Shown: positions 8,229 through 15,688 of the stretch, in pieces
Layout: each line of letters begins with the position of its first letter
Position numbering within the stretch: position 1 is the stretch's first letter
Origin: Gemmatimonadota bacterium
GTDB taxonomy: Bacteria > Gemmatimonadota > Gemmatimonadetes > Gemmatimonadales > GWC2-71-9
Assembly: GCA_025350665.1 (NCBI GenBank)
Contig: JANXXJ010000138.1
Location: 1-42,950 of the forward strand
Direction: 5' to 3'
Length of the DNA: 42,950 nucleotides
Program-made: the position numbers and the translations under genes
Notes under the pieces: generated by a model
What the model saw: only the letters and a program-made list of their open reading frames with translations
The model's database searches: none
What the model was told of the DNA's origin: nothing

Positions 8229-9482
8229 ATGCTCAAGTCCGGTCTGGCGCTTGCTGCGGCGGCGTTTCTGATCAGCCCCTATGGTCCCGTTTCACTGCTG
8301 AAACATCATGACGCCAACGGTCGCTGGGAGGCCGAACTCACCGACAAGGACTGCGGGGAGAAGGGTGCCGGACTCTGTGCCCAGCTGACCCTCAAGACCG
8401 GAACCCGTCTCAACCGTTCGAGTTGGGGCTTCCCGGTGCCGGTTTCGGCGTTTACCGGTCTGGTGGCCACGACCGACGATTATTCAGCCGACAAGGTCCA
8501 CTTCGAGCTCCGGCGCGACGCCGGTACCGTGAAGTTCGACGGCAACTTCGATCGCGGCGACGGCAAGGGCGACTTCACCTTCGTGCCCGATCCCCAGTAC
8601 GAGGCCGCGCTCCGGAAGGCGGGCTTCGGTTCCGCGGAAGAGACCGAACTCCTGGCCTTGGCGCTGCAGGGAGTCAGCACGGCGCGGGTGACCGAGCTGG
8701 CCGACCGCGGGTACGCCAAGGGCGGGATCGACGATCTGCTCGCGTTCTCGATTCATGGGGTCGACCCCCAGTTCATCGACGAGTTCAAATCGCTGGGCTA
8801 TGACCACATTGACGCCGATGACCTGGTGGCGATGCGGATCCACGGCGTCGATGGTGATTTCGTCCGCTCGATGAAGCAGGACGGCGGCCACCGCCGGAGC
8901 ATCGATGATCTCGTGGCCATGCGGATTCACGGGGTGGACGGGGACTTCAAGCACGAACTGGACGACCTCGACGTCGGTGGCCTCGACGACGATGACCTCG
9001 TCTCCCTCAAGATCCAGGGTGTCGACGCCGACTACATTCGGGGCCTCAAGGATGCCGGGCTCGACGACCTCGACGCCGACGATCTGGTAAGTCTCAAGAT
9101 TCAGGGCGTGAGTCCCGAATTCGTCCGCGACATGGTGCGGAGCGGGCTCAAGGATATCGACGTTGACCGCCTGGTCGCGGCCAAGATCCAGGGTGTCTCG
9201 CCCAGCTGGATCAAGGAGATGGTCGAGTCGGGCCTCGACGATGTCGACCTGGACGATTTGATCGGCGCCAAGATTCAGGGGATGGACGGCGGGTATGTGC
9301 GGGCCATGCGTGCCGCCGGTCTCAAGGACGCGGATCTGGACGATCTGGTGGGCATGAAGATCCAGGGGATCGATCCTGCCTTCGCCCGGAAATTCCTCGA
9401 GGAGGAACCCGGCGCCGATGCCGACGACGTCATTGCCTCCTGGCACCACCGCGGCTCGAACCGCCACCACCGCGGGACCTGA
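8229..9482 (+). CDS. Secreted protein with nine ~29-residue repeats
   Basis: This is a 417-aa protein with a short hydrophobic export signal (MLKSGLALAAAAFLISPYG). Residues about 30-122 form a small beta-rich domain (GRWEAELTDK...VHFELRRDAGTVKFDGNFDRGDGKGDFTFVPD). Residues 141 to about 398 are nine consecutive copies of a motif like DDLVxxKIQGVxxxFVRxMxxxGLxDLDxD, spaced 28-29 residues. The C-terminus is a His/Arg tail (WHHRGSNRHHRGT). I recall similar repeats attached to M56/BlaR-type peptidases and free-standing secreted proteins in Gemmatimonadota and Bacteroidota; no function is assigned. The regular Leu, Ile, Gly and Phe/Tyr positions suggest a helical solenoid or a string of small helical hairpins for protein binding. 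The start is set by GGTGGAGG seven bases upstream. The gene stands alone and is followed by a perfect hairpin. Confidence 0.9.
   Translation: MLKSGLALAAAAFLISPYGPVSLLKHHDANGRWEAELTDKDCGEKGAGLCAQLTLKTGTRLNRSSWGFPVPVSAFTGLVATTDDYSADKVHFELRRDAGTVKFDGNFDRGDGKGDFTFVPDPQYEAALRKAGFGSAEETELLALALQGVSTARVTELADRGYAKGGIDDLLAFSIHGVDPQFIDEFKSLGYDHIDADDLVAMRIHGVDGDFVRSMKQDGGHRRSIDDLVAMRIHGVDGDFKHELDDLDVGGLDDDDLVSLKIQGVDADYIRGLKDAGLDDLDADDLVSLKIQGVSPEFVRDMVRSGLKDIDVDRLVAAKIQGVSPSWIKEMVESGLDDVDLDDLIGAKIQGMDGGYVRAMRAAGLKDADLDDLVGMKIQGIDPAFARKFLEEEPGADADDVIASWHHRGSNRHHRGT
8649..9422 (+). repeat. Nine tandem 28-29-codon repeats within the secreted protein
   Basis: Repeat units begin at protein residues 141, 169, 198, 227, 256, 285, 314, 343 and 372 (approximately). 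Invariant or near-invariant features are a start like DLV, a central I(H/Q)G(V/M/I), an aromatic three or four residues later, and an acidic linker. The early copies carry IHG and the later ones IQG, which suggests that expansion happened by duplication within sub-blocks. The DNA copies are diverged enough to be stable. Confidence 0.9.
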
Positions 9483-9493
9483 CCCCTTATTCG

Positions 9494-9516
9494 CCTCCCC
9501 GGCCTAGCCGGGGAGG
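9494..9516. terminator. Perfect 10-bp hairpin between convergent genes
   Basis: CCTCCCCGGC-CTA-GCCGGGGAGG is a perfect 10-bp stem with a 3-nt loop, 11 bases after the stop of the repeat-protein gene. The loop CTA is the TAG stop of the opposite-strand methyltransferase gene. There is no U tract on either side, so it is at best a factor-assisted or pausing terminator working in both directions. Confidence 0.5.
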
Positions 9517-10193
9517 TCGCTCACCCGCCACAACCCCAGGCTCTTGTCCCGGAAGATCCCATTTTGCTCGGTGCACTCTTCGACCATCAGTTCGGCCGGC
9601 TTCGGGAAATTGAACGGCGCCCGCTCGAGGTTGAGCGGCCGCCAGTCGCCAGTCGCGATGTCCACGTTGGCCGCCTCCTCGGGGAACGTGGTGGTCAGGA
9701 GGTACGTGAATCGGCCGGCGCGGATCCGCTGCAAGGCTCGTTCGATGTCGGCGTAGGAGAGGTGGACCAGACAGTCGCGGCAGAACAGGAGGTCGGCCTG
9801 CGGGAGAACCGACTGGGTCAGGTCGAGTTGAACGTACCTCCGGCCGGCTGACGACAGCCGGGTCCGGCAACGCTGCACCAACTCCGGCAAGAGGTCGGCA
9901 CCGAGGTACTGGGTTCCGACGGGCCACTCAACCGCCGCCATCCAGCCGCCGTCGCCGCAGGGGAGGTCGAGCACGGTCCGGATCGTGATCCGGCGGCAAA
10001 GATCGGGCAGCGCCCGGCGGATCGCCGCGGTCTGCGCGAGGTCCGAGCCACCCCCCGATGCCGATGGGGCCTGCCAGTGATTGGTCTCGAGAATCCGGCG
10101 GAAGGTCGCTTCGGTCGAGAGTTCGCTGCGGGCCCCCGGTCCCCGCGTGAAATGCTCGGGATCGAACGGCACCGCAAAGCGCCGGGACTTCAC
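9504..10193 (-). CDS. Class I SAM-dependent methyltransferase
   Basis: The track ORF starts at 10364 inside the DinB gene. The GTG at 10193 overlaps the DinB stop as GTGA and gives a compact 229-aa protein, so that start is chosen. Residues 74-82 (VLDLPCGDGG) are the SAM-binding motif I. An acidic motif (YLGADLLPELV) and DLLFCRDCLVHLS follow in the order expected of a Rossmann-fold methyltransferase. The region TTTFPEEAANVDIATGDWRPLNLERAPFNFP resembles small-molecule or glycan-related methyltransferases, but the substrate is unknown. Translational coupling to DinB suggests joint expression. The stop codon sits in the loop of a strong hairpin. Confidence 0.85.
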   Translation of the reverse strand: MKSRRFAVPFDPEHFTRGPGARSELSTEATFRRILETNHWQAPSASGGGSDLAQTAAIRRALPDLCRRITIRTVLDLPCGDGGWMAAVEWPVGTQYLGADLLPELVQRCRTRLSSAGRRYVQLDLTQSVLPQADLLFCRDCLVHLSYADIERALQRIRAGRFTYLLTTTFPEEAANVDIATGDWRPLNLERAPFNFPKPAELMVEECTEQNGIFRDKSLGLWRVSDLPG

Positions 10194-10771
10194 GGCCGCC
10201 GTCCAGCGTCGGGACGTTCCGTGGCGAGATGCGGTCCGGGACCCGGGAGCGCGGGCCACGATGCGCCGAGGCCCCCCGGGTAGACCACGATCGCGCCGTT
10301 GGCCGCGAGTCCACCGGTATCGGCCGTCGGTCCATAGGTGGAATAGAGCGCCACGCCGCGCCACCTCAGGAAGGCCGTCAGCTGGCCGCGATGATGGGCG
10401 GTATGTACCAGCCGCCGGACCATGACCCAGGCGCGCGACCGGCGGACCTCGAAAAAGCTGGTCGCCTCATCCCACCATCCGGCCTCCACCACCCGCAGCC
10501 GCTCCAGCCGCAAGGCCGACACGTCACCGTAGTGCGCCACGAATGCCGGGATCGTCTCAACGGCCGGAAGCGGAGTCCGCTCGACCGGAAGATCCAGCAT
10601 CTTCGTCATCCAGGCGTCTTCGGAAAGGCACTGATGGACCATGTGCTCGTGCGGGGTGCGCGCTCGGGGCTCCGGGCGCCGGTCGAAATCGGCCGCGGAA
10701 CACTGGGCCCACACGCCGAGGGTCTTGAGCCGCTCGGTGTCGTAGGCGTCGATGAGAAAATCGGGATTCAT
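10190..10771 (-). CDS. DinB-family protein
   Basis: This 193-aa protein has the DinB/YfiT four-helix-bundle pattern. An N-terminal helix (FLIDAYDTERLKTLGVWAQ) is followed by EHMVHQCLSEDAWMTKML, carrying the first metal-ligand His. A later helix, VMVRRLVHTAHHRGQLTAFLRWRG, holds the HxxHHRGQ motif that supplies the other metal ligands. Relatives are metal-dependent, thiol-transferase-like proteins or stress-induced proteins of unknown substrate. The last ~35 residues (after STYGPTADTGG) are Gly/Pro-rich and poorly conserved. The gene is first in a two-gene minus-strand unit with the methyltransferase and is divergent from the EF-G paralogue, with 140 bp between. Confidence 0.88.
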   Translation of the reverse strand: MNPDFLIDAYDTERLKTLGVWAQCSAADFDRRPEPRARTPHEHMVHQCLSEDAWMTKMLDLPVERTPLPAVETIPAFVAHYGDVSALRLERLRVVEAGWWDEATSFFEVRRSRAWVMVRRLVHTAHHRGQLTAFLRWRGVALYSTYGPTADTGGLAANGAIVVYPGGLGASWPALPGPGPHLATERPDAGRRP

Positions 10772-10850
10772 GGTCCCGGACTCGCGGCAGGTGGAAGAGA
10801 CCCCAAGATAACCCTGAGGCCGGCTTCACTCCGGCTTCACCGCCACCCGT

Positions 10851-10879
10851 TTGACATCCGCGGAATCGGGAGGCACTAT
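10851..10879 (+). promoter_or_regulatory. Candidate sigma-70-type promoter for the EF-G paralogue
   Basis: A perfect -35 (TTGACA, 10851-10856) is followed after 17 bases by CACTAT (10874-10879), a weak -10 that keeps the key A and T positions. The predicted start would lie about 25 bases before the ATG at 10912, leaving room for the GGAGG site at 10901-10905. Confidence 0.5.
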
Positions 10880-10911
10880 CAGATCAACCCCACCGTCGAA
10901 GGAGGCTCCCC

Positions 10912-12960
10912 ATGAAGCTCTATGGCTCGGATGCGATCCGGAACGTGGCGTTCGTCGGCCACGGTTCCGCCGGCAAAACGACGCTTGTCGACGCTCTCGC
11001 CTTCGTGGCAGGCTCCACCAAACGCCACGGCACCATCAAAGACGGCACCACGCTCACCGACACCTCCGCCGACGAAATCGAACGCAAGCACTCGATCAGC
11101 CTGGGGCTCGGCTACGCCGAGTGGATGGACTGCAAACTGAACCTGCTCGACACCCCCGGATTCCTGGACTTCTACGGCGAAGTGGCGTCGGCCCTGAGTG
11201 TCGCCGATGCGGCCGTCGTGGTGCTGAGCGGCACCGGCGGGGTCGAAGTCGGCACCGAAAAGGTCTGGGAGGATTGCGACCACCATCACCTTCCCCGGAT
11301 TCTCTTCGTGTCGCAGATGGACAAGGAACACGCCAACTTCGACCGGGTGTTCAATGATGTGAAGGAGCACCTGACGCCGAAGGTGCTGCCGGTGGAAATT
11401 CCGGTCGGTGACGGCGCCGCGTTCAAGGGGATTCTGAATCTCTTCACCGGCACCTGTCAGATGTTCAAGCCGGGCTCGAAGACCGGCGAGTATGAGGAGG
11501 GCCCGGTGCCGGCCGCCTATCAGGAGATGTTCGAGAAATACGCCGACCAGTTCACCGAAGCGGTCGCCGCCACCGACGAGACGCTGATCGAGAAGTACCT
11601 GGCCGGCGAAAAGCTCGCCCGGGAGGAAGTCGTCCCGGCGATGAAGAGGGCGATTCTGGCGGGGGACATCGTGCCGCTCTTCTGCGGGGCCGGCGAGCAT
11701 CTCTACGGCGTGCGGACCCTGCTCACCGAGATGGTCGAGTTGTTTCCCTCGCCACTCGAGATCCCCGTCCCGGCCGAAGGTCCGCTGGTGGGCCGCGTCT
11801 TCAAGATCATGTCCGAGCCCCATGTCGGTGACGTGAGCCTGTTCCGGATCTATGCCGGCCACATCAGGAGCGGCGAAGAGGTCTGGAACCACGAGCACAG
11901 TGTGGCTGAGAAGCTGGGCCACCTGTCGGTCCAGCAGGGCAGGGACCGGGTCGAAGTGGCCGAGCTCAATCCCGGCGATATCGGTTCCGTCACCAAACTC
12001 CGCGACACCCACACCAACGACACGTTCTGCCGCAAGGATCACCAGATCCACCTCGAGCCGATCGCCTTTCCCGAGGCCGAAGCGACGTCGGCTGTGGTGG
12101 TGAAGCAGCGGGGTGAGGAGGACAAGCTCGCGGCCGGGCTCCACAAGCTTCGCGAAGAGGATCCCACCTTTCATTTCGAGTACAACTCGGAATTGGGGCA
12201 GACTCTCATTCACGGTCTGGGCGAGCGGCACTTCGACATCATTCTGGGCCGGCTGCAGAAGAAGTACGGCGTCCACGCCGAGCTCACTCGCCCCAAGGTC
12301 GCCTACCGCGAAACGATCAAAGCCGTGGCCGAGGGGCAGGGCAAACACAAGAAGCAATCCGGTGGCCGGGGTCAGTATGGCGACTGCTGGGTCAAGCTGG
12401 CGCCGCGACCGCGGGGAGAAGGGTATCTGTTCGTCAACAGCATCGTGGGCGGCGTGATCCCCGGCAAGTTCGTTCCCGCCGTGGACCGGGGCATCCAGGA
12501 AGCCGCCGCCCGCGGGTCACTGGCCGGATATCCGATGGTGGACTTCCAGGCCGAATGCTACGAAGGCAGCTATCACGACGTCGATTCGAACGAAATGTCG
12601 TTCAAGATGGCCGGCATTCTGGCCTTCCGGCATGTGGCGCCCCAGGCCCGGCCGATCCTGCTCGAACCGATCGTAGCGGTGGACGTCTTCACCCCGAGCG
12701 AAATGCTGGGGGACGTGCTCGGCGATCTCAGTCCCCGGCGGGCGCACATCCTTAACACCGAAACGGTGGGCCGGCTCACCCGGGTCAGTGCCCTGGTGCC
12801 CGAGGCCGAGTTGTACAAGTACGCCACGGCCCTGCACTCCATGACGCACGGACGGGGCACCCACCGGGAGAAATTCCACGGGTACTCCGAAGCCCCGGCC
12901 GAGGTGGCCACCAAGGTCGCGGCTGAGAACAAGGACCGGTTCAAACACCACGAGGATTGA
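10912..12960 (+). CDS. Elongation factor G-like translational GTPase (EF-G paralogue)
   Basis: This 682-aa protein has the five-domain EF-G layout. Residues 16-24 are the P-loop (GHGSAGKTT), 80-83 the G3 motif DTPG, and 134-138 the G4 position, which reads SQMDK instead of NKxD. Domain II follows (VGRVFKIMSEPHVGDVSLFRIYAG). Domain IV is recognisable by GGRGQYGDCWVKL and GVIPGKFVPAVDRGI, and domain V by LEPIVAVDVFTPSEMLGDVLGDLSPRRA. These features fit the EF-G2/EF-G-like subfamily rather than the main FusA, which normally sits in the str operon with rpsL, rpsG and tuf; none of those is nearby. The likely role is an auxiliary translocation or ribosome-recycling GTPase, or a stress variant. GGAGG lies six bases before the ATG. 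Confidence 0.9.
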   Translation: MKLYGSDAIRNVAFVGHGSAGKTTLVDALAFVAGSTKRHGTIKDGTTLTDTSADEIERKHSISLGLGYAEWMDCKLNLLDTPGFLDFYGEVASALSVADAAVVVLSGTGGVEVGTEKVWEDCDHHHLPRILFVSQMDKEHANFDRVFNDVKEHLTPKVLPVEIPVGDGAAFKGILNLFTGTCQMFKPGSKTGEYEEGPVPAAYQEMFEKYADQFTEAVAATDETLIEKYLAGEKLAREEVVPAMKRAILAGDIVPLFCGAGEHLYGVRTLLTEMVELFPSPLEIPVPAEGPLVGRVFKIMSEPHVGDVSLFRIYAGHIRSGEEVWNHEHSVAEKLGHLSVQQGRDRVEVAELNPGDIGSVTKLRDTHTNDTFCRKDHQIHLEPIAFPEAEATSAVVVKQRGEEDKLAAGLHKLREEDPTFHFEYNSELGQTLIHGLGERHFDIILGRLQKKYGVHAELTRPKVAYRETIKAVAEGQGKHKKQSGGRGQYGDCWVKLAPRPRGEGYLFVNSIVGGVIPGKFVPAVDRGIQEAAARGSLAGYPMVDFQAECYEGSYHDVDSNEMSFKMAGILAFRHVAPQARPILLEPIVAVDVFTPSEMLGDVLGDLSPRRAHILNTETVGRLTRVSALVPEAELYKYATALHSMTHGRGTHREKFHGYSEAPAEVATKVAAENKDRFKHHED

Positions 12961-13105
12961 GGTCGTAACGTTTGATTGCAGGGCATCGGATCGTTTCGTT
13001 GCACGTCCACCGGTGGTGTTCCAGGTAACGTGATGCGGCAGGTGCAGTTGCGTTGGTGGCGCATCGATTGCGACTGGGGGAATCGTCTCCAGCCTCGAGT
13101 CCTCA

Positions 13106-13477
13106 ATGCGTCGCCTTGCCCCCGTTGTCCTCCTGCTCGGCCCAGCCTGCGCGACCGGCGCCACCGCGCCCAGTGCATCCATCAGCCTCCACAATCCGGT
13201 CCAGGCCACGGCGGACCTCCAGTTCACCCCCAGGGAATTCACCGTCAGCGTGGGTGATTCGGTGACCTTCGTGTTTGGATCGGTGAGCCACAGCGTCGAG
13301 TTCCAGAAGGGCGAGGAACTGAAGGCCTACTACGGCGGCGCCAGTTCCGCCGGCGCGCCGGCGAACGTCGACGTGAGCGCCAACGCGACGGCCGTCCGGG
13401 CCTTCCCGACGAAGGGTTCGTTCAAGTACCGCTGCACCGTACATGCCGGGATGCTGGGAGAAATCACGGTTCAATAG
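13106..13477 (+). CDS. Small exported cupredoxin (plastocyanin/azurin-like)
   Basis: This 123-aa protein starts with MRRLAPVVLLLGPACATG, a signal peptide; the Cys at 15 could be a poor lipobox, so a lipoprotein is possible. The mature part has the cupredoxin beta-barrel pattern with type 1 copper ligands at His62 (VSHSVEF), Cys110, His113 and Met116 (YRCTVHAGM). Such proteins carry electrons in the periplasm or at the membrane. The gene follows the EF-G paralogue after 145 bp and precedes the MFS gene by 30 bp. It may be co-transcribed with the MFS gene, but no functional link is evident. Confidence 0.9.
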   Translation: MRRLAPVVLLLGPACATGATAPSASISLHNPVQATADLQFTPREFTVSVGDSVTFVFGSVSHSVEFQKGEELKAYYGGASSAGAPANVDVSANATAVRAFPTKGSFKYRCTVHAGMLGEITVQ

Positions 13478-13507
13478 GGCTGGTCGCGGACTATCTTCCG
13501 GGGACTC

Positions 13508-14764
13508 ATGTCCCCGGTTCAGTTCCTCAAACGATTCGTCGGCTCGGTGGCGGTGGATCTCGCCCCGTTGCGGGCCTCCCGCGACTATCGCTGGCTCCTG
13601 TCGGCCCAGTCGATCTCCTCGCTGGGCAGTTCCATCACGTACGTGGTGCTGCCCTGGCAGATCTATCAGCTGACCCGTTCCTCGGTGTTGGTCGGACTGG
13701 TCGGTGTGGCCGAATTCGTTCCCATGCTGGTGATGGCGTTGGTGGGCGGGAACCTCGCCGACCGGTTCGATCGTCGTCGCCTGGTCCGCATCGCCGATGG
13801 CGGGCTGGGGTTGGTGGCGGTGCTGCTGATGGCGAATGCCCTCCGGGCGGCGCCCAGTGTTCCGGTCATCTTCGTGCTGGCCAGTCTCTCCGCGGCGCTC
13901 TCCGCCCTGGCCCGGCCGGCTCGGGACTCGATGGTGCCGAGGATCGTCCCGGCCGACCTGATGTCGGCGGCCGCGGCGCTCGGCAGTCTGGTCTACAGCC
14001 TCAGTTGGGTCGCCGGTCCCGCCGTGGCGGGCTTGATTGTGGCCCGGCTGGGGCCGGCTTTCGGGTTTGGGGTAGACGCGGTCAGTTACCTCGCCTCGGT
14101 GCTCATGCTGTCGATGATCCGGCCGCTGCCGCCCCGGGATCCGGGGGGATCGATCGGCTGGTCGGCGCTGGTCCAGGGTTGGCGGTACGCCGCAAGCCGC
14201 CAGGAGTTGATCGGGACGTATGTGATCGACATGAACGCGATGTTTTTCGGGATGCCGATGGCGCTCTTCCCGGCGATGGCGGAACAGTTCGGCCCGGGGA
14301 CCGTCGGGCTGCTCTATGCGATGCCCGCGGTCGGCGTCGGACTGTGCAGTCTTACGTCAGGCTGGACGGCGAAGGTCCATCGCCATGGCCGGGCAGTGCT
14401 TTTCGCGGCGGCTGCCTGGGGGGCGGCGATCGTGGGGTTTGGCCTGGCGCGTTCGCTCCCCGTGGCGCTCCTTTGTCTCGCCCTGGCTGGGGCGGCGGAC
14501 TCAGTGAGCGGGATCTTCAGAATGACGATCTGGAACCAGACCATTCCCGATCATCTTCGGGGCCGGCTGGCCGGGATCGAGCAGGTCAGTTATCTGAGTG
14601 GTCCCTATCTGGGCAATGCGGAAGCCGGACTGGTGGCCGGAGCCTTCGGGGTGCGGGCGTCGGTGGTGTCGGGTGGTGTCCTGTGCGTCGTCGGGTCGGC
14701 GGTGATTGGAGCGCTGTTGCCGCGGTTCTATCGCTACGACGCGAGGCGGGGCGACTTGAGGTGA
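13508..14764 (+). CDS. MFS transporter, EntS/MFS_3-like exporter
   Basis: A 418-aa integral membrane protein with about 12 hydrophobic segments. It has the MFS signature between TM2 and TM3 (GGNLADRFDRRRLVRIADGG) and a matching region in the second half (SGWTAKVHRHGRAVLFAAAAWG). The N-terminal LRASRDYRWLLSAQSISSLGSSITYVVLPWQIYQLT and the NQTIPDHLRGRLAG stretch are typical of the EntS/MFS_3 group. That group exports siderophores, drugs or lipophilic compounds by proton antiport. The substrate is not predictable. GGGGA lies about six bases before the ATG. A second MFS of the same group is encoded at 28033-29259. Confidence 0.88.
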   Translation: MSPVQFLKRFVGSVAVDLAPLRASRDYRWLLSAQSISSLGSSITYVVLPWQIYQLTRSSVLVGLVGVAEFVPMLVMALVGGNLADRFDRRRLVRIADGGLGLVAVLLMANALRAAPSVPVIFVLASLSAALSALARPARDSMVPRIVPADLMSAAAALGSLVYSLSWVAGPAVAGLIVARLGPAFGFGVDAVSYLASVLMLSMIRPLPPRDPGGSIGWSALVQGWRYAASRQELIGTYVIDMNAMFFGMPMALFPAMAEQFGPGTVGLLYAMPAVGVGLCSLTSGWTAKVHRHGRAVLFAAAAWGAAIVGFGLARSLPVALLCLALAGAADSVSGIFRMTIWNQTIPDHLRGRLAGIEQVSYLSGPYLGNAEAGLVAGAFGVRASVVSGGVLCVVGSAVIGALLPRFYRYDARRGDLR

Positions 14765-14804
14765 CCCGGGTAAAGCCGGGCGTTCCCGGTTGATCGGTTG
14801 GTCT

Positions 14805-15239
14805 TCAATGAACCAGAGGATTTCGCGTGGTCAATCCAGGGAAACGGCTGAAGTCCCGGTCGGCGGTGCAGAGAGCCTGGACCCCGTGGTGCCGGCAGAG
14901 GGCGGCGATCCGGGCGTCGTGAACCTGGCCGCCAAGAATGCCGCCGCTTAGAATAGCATCCTTGAGCGTCTGCCAGTACCCCTCGCCCTCGCCGAGCAGG
15001 ACGAGCCCCGGCGCTTCGAGCCAGGCCTCGACCTGATCGATGGCGGCCTCGCGAGGGGTTGGGGGCCGGTAGACCCGGGGATGGGTGGCGATGCCGAGGA
15101 ATTCGTGGAGGCACGGCCACGGGATCGCCCACGGGACCGGGCCTTCAGCGGTTGCTTTGAGCCAGTCCCGTGCGGCCCCGTGCCAGGGCGAGTCTTCGCG
15201 GTGGGCGTACACCAGGATGTTCGTGTCCACCGCAATCAT
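14805..15239 (-). CDS. vapC: VapC-like PIN-domain toxin
   Basis: A 144-aa PIN-domain protein with the expected acidic active-site residues: Asp5 (VDTNILVYAH), Glu46 (HEFLGI), Asp108 (VHDARIAAL) and Asp127 (TADRDFSRF). VapC toxins are Mg-dependent endoribonucleases that cut tRNA or rRNA when freed from VapB. The ATG overlaps the stop of the upstream antitoxin gene as ATGA, the standard VapBC arrangement. The gene is probably controlled from the operator upstream of vapB. It lies tail-to-tail with the MFS gene, with 40 bp between. The length is normal for the family and no active-site loss is seen. Confidence 0.92.
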   Translation of the reverse strand: MIAVDTNILVYAHREDSPWHGAARDWLKATAEGPVPWAIPWPCLHEFLGIATHPRVYRPPTPREAAIDQVEAWLEAPGLVLLGEGEGYWQTLKDAILSGGILGGQVHDARIAALCRHHGVQALCTADRDFSRFPGLTTRNPLVH

Positions 15240-15484
15240 TCGCCGCGGCCCTCGTAGATCCGCTGGCGGATCTGTTCCCAGTTGCCGGAAGCCAGGTCGG
15301 GCGCGAGGCCCTCGCCGCCAAACGACGCCTTCCGCATTTCGAAGCGCCCTCGCTTGGCGCGGCGGCTTCCGACCACCAGCCGAAGTCCTTCCTCGATCAG
15401 CGCGCGGAGGGACCGGTTTTCCCGCGTGGCCAATTGTCGGGCTTCAGCGAACAGGCTGTCTGATATCTCGACGGTTGTTTTCAT
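15236..15484 (-). CDS. vapB: VapB-type antitoxin
   Basis: The track ORF starts at 15607, but the internal ATG at 15484 is the likely start. It follows AGGAG on the minus strand, and the protein then opens directly with MKTTVEISDSLFAEARQLATRENRSL, a ribbon-helix-helix DNA-binding sequence typical of VapB/DUF2191 antitoxins. The product is 82 aa. The C-terminal part (FEMRKASFGGEGLAPDL and NWEQIRQRIYEGRGE) would wrap the VapC active site. As in other VapBC pairs, the antitoxin probably binds the palindrome that overlaps its own start and represses the operon, with the complex as co-repressor. Confidence 0.9.
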   Translation of the reverse strand: MKTTVEISDSLFAEARQLATRENRSLRALIEEGLRLVVGSRRAKRGRFEMRKASFGGEGLAPDLASGNWEQIRQRIYEGRGE

Positions 15485-15520
15485 ATATCGTCCCACTCCT
15501 GTCGGTATGGGAAGATATAT
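15483..15520 (-). promoter_or_regulatory. Operator palindrome of vapBC overlapping the promoter
   Basis: Left arm ATATATCGTCCCA (15483-15495) and right arm TGGGAAGATATAT (15508-15520) are inverted copies matching at 12 of 13 positions around a 12-base spacer. On the minus strand a TTGCGC and, 17 bases on, TATCTT look like -35 and -10 elements; the -10 falls inside the right arm. The left arm includes the vapB start codon. This is the expected position for autoregulation by VapB/VapBC. Confidence 0.7.
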
Positions 15521-15637
15521 TGCCTCAAGTCCCGGCGCAACTACCCGGGCTGGATCGATCCTGGAGGCTTCGGATGAAATCGCGGGACAGGCGGTCATGG
15601 GCCCCAAGCGAGGGGGTCGCGGGCCGCTGTAGTAACC

Positions 15638-15662
15638 AAATTGCCGCCGGCCGCGGCAATTT
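15638..15662 (-). terminator. Rho-independent-type terminator after the flotillin operon
   Basis: AAATTGCCGC-CGGCC-GCGGCAATTT is a perfect 10-bp stem with a 5-nt loop, 26 bases beyond the flotillin stop. Read leftward it ends in ATTTGG; read rightward it ends in ATTTTCTG. It is thus a plausible bidirectional intrinsic terminator, chiefly for the NfeD-flotillin transcript, and it insulates vapBC. Confidence 0.72.
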
Positions 15663-15688
15663 TCTGCGTCAGGCGCGACGGGCCAAGT

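Noticed and set aside
7894-8229. 111-aa minus-strand ORF in the gap before the repeat-protein gene
   Set aside because: Arg/Pro/Ser-rich, no ribosome site, no motif, and it overlaps the likely promoter region.
8649-9422. Regular ~87-bp spacing that might suggest a CRISPR-like or tandem DNA array
   Set aside because: The periodicity is in protein-coding repeats; the DNA units are diverged and lie within one uninterrupted reading frame.
13007-13016. CCACCGGTGG palindrome between the EF-G paralogue and the cupredoxin gene
   Set aside because: A 10-bp GC-rich palindrome is likely by chance in this composition and no promoter element lies beside it.
14805-15484. Possibility that the toxin-antitoxin pair marks a mobile island
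   Set aside because: No integrase, transposase, tRNA or direct repeat flanks it, and composition does not change noticeably apart from the AT-rich operator.
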